Source of the DNA: Diphasiastrum complanatum
Lineage: Eukaryota > Streptophyta > Lycopodiopsida > Lycopodiales > Lycopodiaceae
Length of the DNA: 64,000 nt
Assembly (NCBI GenBank): GCA_029204225.1
Contig: CM055099.1
Span: forward strand, 49,683,294-49,747,293
Reading direction: 5' to 3'
In this document: positions 24,295 to 38,037 of the stretch, in pieces
How the letters are laid out: every line of letters begins with the position of its first letter
Position numbering within the stretch: the first letter of the stretch is position 1
Notes under the pieces: model-generated
The model's input: the letters and a program-made list of their open reading frames with translations, nothing else
What the model was told of the DNA's origin: nothing
Databases searched by the model: none
Made by a program: the position numbers and the translations under genes

Positions 24295-24956
24295 TTCTTG
24301 GTGAGAAATTCTAGTAATGATAAAGAATGGAGTTGATAGGATGTTACTTGCTATCTCAATCTAGGATCTAACACAGATGTTGATCCACCCTAAGAAATCT
24401 AGCAATAGATGTGAGAACAAATTCTCAATATAGAAAATCAATCTATCTTGAATTTGGATCTTGCTTCAGTCATAAAAGAAGAAGCACATGCAAGCAAGAA
24501 GTCTATCTCTCCCACGAGTTTCAATGTATTGAAAAACTCTCTAGGAATTTACTCTCAACTCAAACACAGTAATATGTGTGAAATGAAAAGTCTAAGACCT
24601 CAGAACACTCACTTCTATCCAATCATACTTGATTGACAGTGAAAATTGATGAAAAATGGTGAAAAAGACATATGTGTCCTCACTTTGGCATATCCCACGA
24701 GTTGAGTACCCTTTAAACTCTCTGATTTCCTAAAACTCTTCCAAAATAAATAAAATTAATTTTAAAAACAAAAGCAACACATTTTACTCCTCAATACCTA
24801 TCCAACAAGCTATAGAAAATCAAATTTGGATCATTCCTTGAGAAGTAGCACTCATTAATGAGGGCTGAATTCACACGTGTGAGCTCTCTGTCCATACAGA
24901 GCTCTCTTGTCTTGAACATGATCGAATGATTTATTGTCTAGTAGTTGTATGTTTGT
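24295..24956 (-). other. probable leader of the family-E copia
   Basis: AT-rich non-coding DNA upstream of the family-E gag, holding TCACACGTGTGA at 24871-24882. No primer binding site or 5' LTR is visible before the unrelated gag fragment at 24957, so the element's 5' end is truncated or displaced. Confidence 0.4.
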
Positions 24957-25163
24957 AGTCATCTAGTTCATCTCTCATTGATAAACTCGATGGAGATAAC
25001 TACCATCTCTAGAGATTCTAGATGAAGGTTATACTTCTAGCCAAAAAACTGTGGGACATCATTGATGGCACAAAGCTCAAACCATAAGGAGATGCATCCA
25101 ACATCACCAAGTAGAGACTGAGAGATGGCAAAGCATTTGTCATGATCACCCTCAATATCCAGG
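24957..25163 (+). pseudogene. copia gag fragment, family D
   Basis: About 200 bp closely matching 12131-12338 in the same orientation (for example AAACTCGATGGAGATAACTA). It contains stops. It lies between two minus-strand copia elements and truncates both: the 5' end of one and the 3' end of the other. Confidence 0.82.
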
Positions 25164-26380
25164 ATACTCATGCATAAGGCAAGGTTGGTGGCCAAGGGAA
25201 GTCCAATGCTTCGTAAACAAGTCTTTTTCCAATCCTTTGGTGAAGATATTAGCTACACATTTTCTTGAAGAAACATGTTGAAGTTCCACCTCCTTTTCCA
25301 TGACTAGTTCTCTCACAAAGTCATATGCCACCTCAATATGCTTGCTCCTGGAATGAAATATAGGATTGATATACTCACTACCATTGTCACTCCTCAAGTA
25401 CTCGACTGTAGTGAATTGGTTCTCCCTTGAGTTCTTGAATTCTTCAGCCTTGCTCTTTAGTAGATAGACCCAACAAAATCTACTAAAATCATCAAAGAAA
25501 GTGACATATGTCTTAGCTCCTCCATTTCTAATAGTAGTAATACCATGAATATCCGAATGTACAACTTGGTAATAGATGGAATGAACAAAACATCCTATTT
25601 GTAGAGAGAGAAATAGGAATTGTGCCAATCCCTTTGATTGCACACTCACCATCATTGCATGTAGATCACCATCTTGTCATCTCCATATGCCAACAAAGAA
25701 GTGAAATACTCCTTTTAAAAACTCATGTGTGAGCTTGCTCCACTATCAATCCACCATGGATCAATATCTCCAACAATAGAACTCAAACATGAAGACATCA
25801 CAAAAGCATCATCATTTGTGTTTTCAATATCAACGCCATCCTCATCAAGAGTTAGATTGCCTTGCTTTTCTCCTTGATGTCTCTTCTTTTTGTAGCAATC
25901 ACTAGCAAAATGACCCGTGATGCTAGAATATGAGCACTTGAATTTAGACCTATCTTTCTTCTTACCAGAAGAAGAAGACTCACCATGATCTTGTCCTTTA
26001 GACCACTTGCCCTTTCCTTTGCCCTTGAACTTGCCTTTGATGAACATTGCCTCCTCACCATCTTGAGATGTTGTTGTAGATCCACCTCTTGCTTGAAGCC
26101 TATATTCTTCATTGATCAAGATATCTTGAAGATCCATCAAAGTTGGCAAAGTTTTTTGAATAGTAAGACTTTGTACAATGTTAGCATGAGCATCCAACAA
26201 ACCATTAAAAATAAATTGAACAAGCTGCTCTCCTTCCTTAATGCTCTTATCAATGCAAGCTAACTCATCATTTAAAGCCTTCACTCTCAAAACAAAAAGT
26301 ATTAGAACTCTCTTCTTTCTTTTGTATGCTTTGAAAGATTTGTCTTCTTAGATTCAAAACTCTAGATGTAGATCTTGATC
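25164..26380 (-). pseudogene. copia gag-protease-IN/RNase H deletion derivative, family A
   Basis: Gag C-terminal half (26380-25850), a zinc knuckle degraded to CSYSSITGHFASDC, and the protease signature WWIDSGASSHM at about 25720-25752. After a deletion the frame 25655-25152 reads integrase (VHSDIHG, DDFSRFCWVYLL, LRSDNGSEYI) and then jumps in frame to the RNase H C-terminus (FHSRSKHIEVAYDFVREL). RT is absent. The jump, near 25372, leaves one continuous 167-codon frame, so the fusion is clean. The 5' LTR is at 26774-27421; the 3' end is cut at about 25160. Confidence 0.85.
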
Positions 26381-26761
26381 ACCCTATGGTCTACCAACAA
26401 TCTAATGAATCTTGCCACTTCCTAAGATTGAAACACACTCTATTGAAGTCCAACAACCTCAAAAATAAAGATCCAATCAAAAATAGGGTTTTGACAAAAA
26501 AATGAATCTTCCAAATACTACATGCAATTGCCACAAACTTGATATGGAATCTTGTAGCCTCTAATGAAGCCTTCCTAATGCAATTAAAATTGGACAAATC
26601 CAGTAATCCATGTGTGATATCGAAATTCTTCAAGATGATAAACCTAAATTGAGTTTTGACCTACAAAAGATCAATTTTACATATTTAAAATGCTTGATTT
26701 CTGTGTAGAAATCAATCTAGCAACTCCTCCAAATATTTGCTACGTATGGCTGATCCTTTCA

Positions 26762-26773
26762 GATTTGATACCA
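26762..26773 (-). other. primer binding site, initiator-Met tRNA
   Basis: The minus strand reads TGGTATCAAATC directly after the LTR end. The first eight bases match the canonical site. Confidence 0.75.
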
Positions 26774-27421
26774 TGTGAAGATTTTGTGAATCACTAAGAT
26801 CCAAAATCATTTATTGATCTTTGGTATGAAAGACAACACAATTAGCACCATTGGCAATGTAGAAAATCAACATCTACTTAATGAAAGAGATGAAAACTTA
26901 ATATGACATTGATCAAGCATCAAACATATCATAGCATGAAATTTCTGTCCATACAAAATATTAAGTTATTGTATTTCACATGTGTGAACCCAACGAACCA
27001 TATATCAAAGCATTCTACACACAAAATTGCAAGATATCATCAATATCGTGCACCAATGGATAGATGAACCCAAGATAACTCACGTATAAGCATGAAATGA
27101 GATAGGAGAGAGAATATCATCCTCTTACCATGAATTTACATCCTTTTATAACAGGTCCATGCCTCATTAATTAGCTTGGTTTCCCTCCATATCAAAACCC
27201 TATCATTAATGTGGACTAAATTCAATGTATCTAATATTCAAATTTGACTGTGACCAAACTCAACTTTCTACTTTCCCTCACTTTCTAAAAGTGGTAATTC
27301 AAATGCTTTCAGACTATTATAGCTTTGAAAAGTCAAACTCTTAGTCTAATATGAAAATTGGCCTCAATTTCCAAATAAAAGAATATGACCAAAATATCAA
27401 ACTAGTTGACAATATCTCACA
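26774..27421 (-). mobile_element. copia 5' LTR, family A (648 bp)
   Basis: Bounded by TG...CA on the minus strand: it starts TGTGAGATATTGTCAACTAG at 27421 and ends CTTCACA at 26774 next to the primer binding site. Its start matches the LTR fragments at 7622 and 18887. A variant of the LTR palindrome (TTCACATGTGTGAA) lies at 26975-26988. Its 5' end abuts a plus-strand gag exactly at the AGA-ATG-GAG codons (27422-27430). Confidence 0.82.
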
Positions 27422-27424
27422 AGA

Positions 27425-28330
27425 ATGGAGTCTCTTCTTGAGATGAATGAGTTGATGGAAATTGTTGTACGTGTGGACGAGAGACTTTTGGCACCTCAAG
27501 AACAAATGAGGTATGATAGGAGGTCAAAGATAGCTCTTAATAGGATTAGATGAATTTGGCAACTTCTCAAGGAAGTTAATAAGTGCACTACATCTAGTGA
27601 GGCTTGGAAAACCTTGAAGAAGGTTTATGGGTCTAAGTCTACATCAAGGGCTCTAACCCTTAGGAGGAAAATCTTTCAAAGTTTTCAAAAGAAGGATGAA
27701 AGTGCTCATGCTTTTGTTTTGAGGGTTAAGCATTCAATGATGAGTTAGCATGTATTGATGAAAGAATTAAGGAGATAGAACTTATTCAAGTCGTTCGTAG
27801 TGGATTTTGGATGATCATGCTAATCTTGTTCAAAGTTGCTATTCAAAAGAAATTTCTCCAAGCAAGAGGATGATCATCTTCCACATCTCAAGTTGGAGAG
27901 TAGGAAGCTATGTTTTTAAGAGGCAAGTTCAAAGGCAAGAGAAAAAGCAAGTGGTCTAAAGGGCAAGATCAATGTGAGCCTTCTACTTTTGTTGGAAAGA
28001 AGAAAAACATATTCAAAGCTAAAATGTTTCTATTGTGGAGTCAAAGGACATTTTTCTAGTGATTGCTTCAAGAAGAAAAAAAAGATCAAGTTGAGAATCA
28101 AGAAATCTAACTATTGATGAAGATGGTGTTAATGATCAAAACTCAAATGATGATGCTCTTTTGATGTCTTCATGTTTTATTGCTAATGATGGAGATATCA
28201 ATCCTTGGTGGAGCAAGCTCACACATGAGTTTTCATAAAGAGTACTTTACATCTTTGTTGGCATATGAAGGTGACAATAGGGTTCTACATGGCCAATGAT
28301 GGTGAGTGTGCAATCAAAAGGATTGGCACA

Positions 28331-28408
<78 letters not shown>

Positions 28409-29446
28409 CAATAGGAATGTTTTTTGAAGGATGTTTTGTCCATTCCATCTATTACTAAGAACCTTCTTAGTGTGAGTCAAATGCCAAATAAGGGTCTTAA
28501 GGTGGAGTTTGATGGTGATGCATGCTTGATCAAGAAAAAGATATGGTGATTGCAAAAGAGAAGAGACAACATTAATTGTTCAAACTTGATGCTTTTGTTG
28601 TTGCTAACCAATTTGGATGTATGGCAAAGGAGCAATTGTCAATGCAAGAGGTATGGCATAAGAAATTGGGGAATCACGACTTCAAGTCATTGGAGGTAAT
28701 GGCAAAGAGGCAAGTTGTTTTTGGTCTTCCAAAGTCTCTAACTAGCATGAATCATGTTTGTGAGCAATGTGCAAATGGATCACTTTTAACCAGTTTAAGA
28801 TGAGAACTGAAAACATTTTTGGTGAAGTCACATAGGTTACCTTATAAGAGATCTATATCTAGATCTACTAGGCCTTTCCAACTTGTGCATTTGAATATAC
28901 ATGGATTTAGTGTAAGTAGCAATGGTGGTGTATTGTATAAAAGTGAAGATCTTTCTATAGTTGGCTATTCTGACTCGTATTTTGCAAGTGATAGAGCAGA
29001 TCGAAAATCTACAAGTGCTTATGTCATATATCTTGGAGGAAACTTGATATCTTGGCTTTCCAAAAAGCAAGATATTGTATCACTCTCATCTTGTGAAGCT
29101 GAGTATAAGGCACTCACTACTACAGCCAAGGAAGTGCTTTGGATCAAAAGGTTGCTAGTGGAGCTAAAGATAATCATGGAAGATGATCTACCTATGATCA
29201 TGTGTGACAACATTTTAGCCCAAGCCCTTTCCAACAATCCAATATTCCATGCAAGGTGCAAACACATCAAAGTTGCACATCACTTCACGAGAGAGAAGCT
29301 CATTGGAGGGGAGATCTACTTGGAGCACATCAACACATCATCTTGTATTGCAAATTTGCTTACCAAACCTTGGAGCAAGAGTTCCTTCATCAAGCATAGA
29401 GCCAATCTTGGAGTAATACCAAGATCCATGTTCAAGTCAATATAGA
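27425..29446 (+). pseudogene. copia gag-protease-IN/RNase H deletion derivative, chimeric
   Basis: Gag begins mid-protein (MESLLEMNELME) with a stop at 27551 and frameshifts later. The zinc knuckle CFYCGVKGHFSSDC is at about 28025-28070. At 28206-28220 the protease active-site Asp is gone: TGGTGG joins GAGCAAGC with 11 nt missing. A (CT)n array sits in the coding region at 28334-28406. Pre-integrase follows (HKKLGNHDFKSLEVMAK), then a small insertion, the first integrase residues (VHLNIHGF), and at about 28935 a direct jump to RNase H (VGYSDSYFASDRADRKST) open to 29446. The 5' part resembles family A; the RNase H resembles family E. RT and the IN core are absent. Confidence 0.85.
28334..28406. 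repeat. (CT)n microsatellite inside copia coding sequence
   Basis: A pure ~73-bp run flanked by GGCACAATTT on the left and CCAATAGGAA on the right, which are codons of the protease region. It occupies the position of the ISLS codons in the intact polyprotein. Confidence 0.96.
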
Positions 29447-29458
29447 TTGTTTTTAGGA

Positions 29459-30345
<887 letters not shown>

Positions 30346-30349
30346 TTCT

Positions 30350-31619
30350 GGAAATTGTGTCAAAGATGTCATTTTTTATGAAGGAAACATTTCAAAGGTT
30401 TCTTCAAATGGTGATGTGGTTATTGGATCTAACATTCTTGATGTTGATGACAATGTTGATGATACTTTGGATGGTGATGGTGCAGAAGTATCTTCAAGTC
30501 AAAATTCAAGGAGGACATCAAGGTAAAGGCAAAACCTTCAAGGTACACATATGATGAGAATGGTAAGCAAGTGGCAGTTACTCATTTTGCATCTCTCACA
30601 TATTTTGGTGAATCTTCTTGTGTAGATGAGGGTATGCAAATGGATGAGAATTTTCATGGAATGGAAAAAACTAATGGATATGGATGTTTTTTTTCAATGG
30701 CTTTGATGGTCAAGTGGTAGATCAAGAGGTTGATTTCAAAGGGCTTCAACAACACAAAAGTGAAAGTGGAGCTATCAAGAGCATCAAAGGGAAGTCAAGT
30801 GGAAAAGATACTTTGGATATGTTTTTGGAGGTTATTGAAGAGTCAAGTAAGGTCAAGGAAGTAGCAAGAAAGTGTTTTTCAAAGTTACTTTACTTGTTCT
30901 ATCTCATGTTTGAGCAATTTTATGTGAATGTGTGCAAATTGTCACATTGTTTTTCATTATTTTGATGTTGGAGTTGTACTAGAATTTTTAGATGGTTTTT
31001 CTGAATGAAATGAAGATAAGAGAGGCTCATTATATCACTCATTCATGGATAAGTTCTCAAGTGTTGAGCTATGTGGTGTCAATACTTGGAGATTGTCAAT
31101 TTTTGGTGAATCTATGATCATTTTCTTGTATCAAGTAGATCTTGAAAATGGACTAGTGATACCTACTAGTTATATGGAGTCATGTAGAGCTAGATTAGCA
31201 TCATTATTGTACTCTTTTACTCATGTATTTCCAATGGTTGATGATTTTTTGTGGCAAGGTGGTAATGGATGCTCATTCATGGATTTTTATGGTGGAGACA
31301 TATCAAGGAAGGACAAAGATGGAGGAGACATGCATGCTCACATTTATTGTTTGGTTGTTATTATTATTCAGAGAGTTCAAGGTTGGAAGAATGGAGGAAT
31401 CATTGCACTTACATTCTATTTGATTTTTCATGTTCTAGTTATATCTTGAAATGGAATATTGATGATAGAAATAGTGAAGTATCCAATTTGGACAATATTG
31501 TTTATATCAGTCATGAATGGTTCTATTTTGGACAGGAGGTCTATACTAAGGATGGAGATCATTCTAAATTTGGAGCAAAGTTGTATAGTTAAAACTATGC
31601 TAAAGCGTCAAAGGGGAAG
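30350..31619 (+). pseudogene. copia linker fragment plus non-canonical 3' module
   Basis: It opens with the integrase C-terminal end (KDVIFYEGN at about 30362), the acidic linker and a shifted RYTYDENGKQV (about 30540-30572). Instead of RT, about 0.95 kb of sequence follows with no copia domain I can recognise, up to a polypurine tract AAAGGGGAAG (31610-31619) and the LTR. The module contains a 134-codon frame (31045-31449) without known motifs. A shorter stretch of the same module start is present at about 8255-8375. It may be captured DNA, an LTR-element 3' non-coding region, or very diverged pol; I do not assign a function. Confidence 0.6.
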
Positions 31620-32312
31620 TGTGAAGAAAATCAACTAGTTTGGTCATTTGTTATTTGGCATATTAAAATATTTTGTTCAAATGCGATACTTGTGGACTAA
31701 AGATGGACAAGACTCAAGGTCATATTCAACTGGTGCACCATGGATTTTGTACATAACAACTTAGAGATAGCTTAAAATAGTACAATTATTATTTCTAGAA
31801 ACTATTTAGGTGGATTAGGTCAGATTTGGACCTACCTTAATTGGTTAGAAGAGATACATTGATTGAATCTAGGCTTTTGGCAAGTACCTAGAAACTTCTG
31901 TAAGTTGATAAGATTAGGCAAGACCATCTAAATGGTCGCATACAAGTGTGGGAGAAACTCATCTCTCTCATTCTTCTCTCACTCATTCTTATGAAAGGTA
32001 TCTCTTTGGGTTTCTACATCAATCTCTTGCATCTTGGTGATATAATAAATTTCTGTGTGTAGAATGTTGATTTTCTTATGTATACGAATCTACATGTGTG
32101 TGTATTGTTATTGTAAGGCTGTTGTACAAAAAGGGACATTATCATATGATATCTAAGTGTTTATGACAATTCCTTATTGAGTTTTCATCTTCTATGTGTA
32201 GTTGATGTATGATTTCTACATTGGTAGTGAAGCCAGATGTGCTCTCCAAATTAGCTAAAGATCAAAGGGCATAATTAGCCTATCATTTGGATCTGATTTT
32301 TTTACACACAAT
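31620..32312 (+). mobile_element. copia 3' LTR, family A/H
   Basis: Starts TGTGAAGAAAATCAACTAG after the polypurine tract. It matches the LTR at 48897 (for example CAACTTAGAGATAG and GATACATTG blocks) and, in its later part, the family-A LTR at 26774-27421. The 3' end is estimated near TTTTTTTACACA (about 32312); the last third overlaps a tandem duplication. Confidence 0.62.
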
Positions 32313-32690
32313 GTTGATACCTTGACAAGTTTTTATGGATATCTAAGTGTTTATTGCAATTCCTTATTGAGTTTTCATCTTCTATGTGTAGTTGATGTAT
32401 GATTTCTACATTTTCTTATGTATATGAATCTACACATGTGTGTATTGTTATTGTAAGGTTGTTGTACAAAACAGGACATTATCATATGATATCTAAGTGT
32501 TTATGAAAAATCCTTATTGAGTTTCATCTTCTATGTGTAGTTGATGTATGATTTCAACATTGGTAGTAAACCCAAATGTGCTCTCCAAATTAGCTAAAGA
32601 TCAAAGGGCATAATTAGCCTATCATTTGGATCTAATTTTTTTCACACAATGTTGGTACCTTGACAAGTTTTTATGGATATCAAACAACAA
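32072..32690. repeat. 340-bp tandem duplication of an LTR end
   Basis: TTTTCTTATGTATA begins at 32072 and again at 32412, and the following ~90 bp (ending ATATCTAAGTGT) are nearly identical. A nested partial copy (ATATCTAAGTGTTTAT to GATTTCTACAT) also starts near 32339. The duplicated material includes the 3' part of the LTR at 31620. Confidence 0.82.
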
Positions 32691-32699
32691 CAAACATGA

Positions 32700-34964
<2,265 letters not shown>

Positions 34965-35997
34965 CTTTTGATATGATATTACAATGTGGTGTGATTTTCT
35001 CTCTTCCTTATGTTGTTGATGGTGTCAATGGCAATGATTGTGTGATTAATTACATGGTATAAAAGCTTCTATGATCTAGAGAGCCTACTTAGTGAATTTG
35101 GCTTGTCACAGGCTTCTATACTAAGATGACAAAGTCCCTCATAGGAGGTGAAAGTAGTGAAAATGCGAGTGTATGAAGAAGACTAGTTTTGAGTAGTTTG
35201 TAGGTTATTAAGCATTGTAGGAGGTGCATGAGCACTCTACATGGAGCTAAGAATTTCATTTAAAAAAATTTGAAATTGAAAAAAAAAATTGTGAAGTTCC
35301 AAGTGAGTTAACAAATTAGCTTTGTAGTGAGAGAATGTAAAATCTTTGTATATAGTGATCTTGGTTATCCTTGACCATTTTTTTTGTAAAGACTTGGTGG
35401 AGAGCTCATTTGGAAGAAAAAAAAAACTTGCCAAAAAAAACTCCATGTGATTTTGATAAGTGTAGAAATAGTTATAAGGATATGAAGCTTTAACTACAAT
35501 AAGAAGAATCCAATGGAAAAACTAAGGATTTGCACCTAATAGTCAGAGTTTTTGAAAAATAGTAGGCTCATCAAAAACACATCCTAGGGGCAATCTAGAA
35601 GCGATAGGAATATAGGCAAAGGTAAGTGGTCTAAAGGGAAAGATCAAGGTGTGCCTTCTACTTCTATTGGCAAGAAGAAAGATAGACCTAAGCTAAAATG
35701 TTTCTATTGTGGAGTCAAAGGACATTTTGCTAGAAGAGAAAAGATCAAGGTGAGAAGCAAAGCAAACTCTTGATGAAGATGGTGTTGATGAACAAAATTC
35801 AAATGATACTTTTGTTATGTCATCATGCTTGTTGGCTAATCATGGATATATTGATCCTTGGTGGATTGATAGTGGAGCTACATCACATATGACATTTCAT
35901 AAGTAGTATTATTCATCATTGTTGGCATTTGAAGGTGACAAGAAGGTGATCTACACGGCCAATGATGGTGAGTGTGCAATCAAAGGGATTGGCACAA

Positions 35998-36129
<132 letters not shown>

Positions 36130-36915
36130 AATAGGAACGTGAATTTGAAAAATGTTTTGTTCATTACATGAATCACGAAGAATCTTCTTATTTATAGTCA
36201 AATGCTTGACAAGATTTTCAAGGTGGAGTTTGATGGTGATGCTTGTTTGATCAAGAAGGAAGGTGAATTGATTGCAAAAGGGAAGAGGGAAGGTAAAGTG
36301 TTCAAACTTGATGCTTGTGTTATTGCTAACCAAGTTGGAGCAAAGGAGCAATTGTCAATGTAAGAGGTATGGCACAAGATATTGGGGCATCTCAACTTCG
36401 AGTCATTGGAGGTAATGGTAAAGAGGCAAGTTGTTTGTGGTCTTCCCAAATCTCTAACTAGCATGAATCATGTTTGTGAGCAATGTGCTTTATCAAAGTC
36501 ACATAGGTTACCTTAAAAGAGATCTACATCAAGGTCAAATAATCCTTTTCAACTTGTGCATTTGGATATTCATGGAGTTACTACAATTAGCAATGGTGGT
36601 GCTATGTATGTGACATTTATGGATGATTTTAGTAGATTTTGTTGGGTGTATCTATTAAGAGCAAGGATGAAGTTTTTGATGTCTTTGTAAATTTCAAGAT
36701 TGGAAGGGATGTCCAATTCAACACCAAAATTAAGTGCTTGAGAAGTGACAATGGTGGTGAGTACATTTCTACCAAGACTTTGCTGGAGATCAAATGGATA
36801 GGACATCCATAAGTGCACATGCTATTTTTATAGATGATGGAGCTATCTCCTGGATGTAGAAGAAACAAGCAACAATATCTTTATTCTCAAGTGAGTCCGA
36901 GTACAAAGCCTTGAC

Positions 36916-36920
36916 TTTAT
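36916..36920. repeat. probable target-site duplication of the middle element, left
   Basis: TTTAT precedes the left LTR; TTCAT (48574-48578) follows the right LTR. Four of five bases match, consistent with an aged 5-bp duplication. Confidence 0.55.
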
Positions 36921-37382
36921 TGTTGAAAATTGTCACTTCTCACTTGACATTGGTTCATGTAAATATTGATCAAACATTAGAATATGTTGATGATCTATTT
37001 TCACACGTGTGGAGCCTGTTCCCACGTGTGAAAGGATGTACTTTTCATGTTTGTATATATCCAAATTGATTTTGTATCATTCTAGTTAGTGTGAACATGA
37101 AATGACTAGTTTTTAGTCAAGTTGACTAGTCACCTACAAATTAGCTTTTCCTTGCATGTGCATGAGTAAATGCTCCCACATGGCAAGTGAATGTTCACAC
37201 GTGTGTATAGAGTACTAGAAGATAAGAGTTGACCATTTTCCTTAGATCCCATTTTGTAGGGAATATTCTTATATTCTAGGAGACTAGCTTTTTGGATTTT
37301 AGTCATATTCTAGAAGGTCAACTATTGGATAAGGATCAAGGATGGATCAAATGGATAGATCTGAGTGATGTGGCACTCTTCA
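36921..37382 (+). mobile_element. family F 5' LTR, left piece
   Basis: Starts TGTTGAAAATTGTCACTTC, identical to the 3' LTR start at 47712. It is broken at 37382 by the insertion whose target duplication is CTTCA (37378-37382). It contains G-box palindromes at 37001-37010 and 37196-37205 and a CCACGTGTGA at 37021. Confidence 0.93.
37378..37382. repeat. target-site duplication, left (CTTCA)
   Basis: CTTCA directly precedes the LTR at 37383 and is repeated at 43814-43818 after the other LTR. A perfect 5-bp duplication is what copia integrase makes. Confidence 0.93.
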
Positions 37383-38037
37383 TGTGAAAAATACAGATCC
37401 TAAGTGGATCTAAACTCCAAAATCATTGGCTTGAATGCTTGCACTCCAAACTACATAAGCTAGGAATTGGCAACACATTCTATGCTACCTAGAATGCAAA
37501 GAACTTGATCAAAAAGCATTTATCACAAATGGAAACTTCCATAAACATCAAGTGCGGCCCAAAATAGCATTATACAATCCATAATACATCAGCCTATCAC
37601 TTTTGGAAAGCACCTAAGATCATACACAATAGCTTGAAGACAATACACACAACAATGCTCTCAATGGAGGAAGAAACAATGACAATGATCTATTGATCTC
37701 AATGAAGCATACAAAAGGTTTCTCCAACCTGTTCTCCACGACTTCCCTACTATTTATGGATGAGGAAGATGACTCTCTCTCCTCTCTCTAGAAGGTACTT
37801 GACCCTAGATATTCCCTATATAGGAAAAATAGCTAAAAATGGCTTATATGACCAAAATACATCAAAATGGTCTCATTTTGAAGGGTATGAAGTTTGACAC
37901 TTCATCATACTGAAAAAATACAGTAAATAAAAACATTGTGGCCTGGTTCACACGTGTGAAACTCCAGAACCAAAACTATTTACAATTTTAGCCAATTTAG
38001 GCCTCAAACTAGCTAGGAAATGTTGACAATTTTCACA
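37383..38037 (-). mobile_element. 3' LTR of the young copia (655 bp)
   Basis: Begins TGTGAAAATTGTCAAC at 38037 (minus) and ends at 37383. It has a TATA-like CCTATATAGG at about 37814-37823 and a TTCACACGTGTGAA palindrome at 37947-37960. The gag-pol stop codon TGA (38033-38035) lies inside the first bases of the LTR. Confidence 0.95.

Noticed and set aside
24448-24636. Plus-strand frame of 62 codons in the family-E leader
   Set aside because: No motif, antisense to the element, and flanked by stops.
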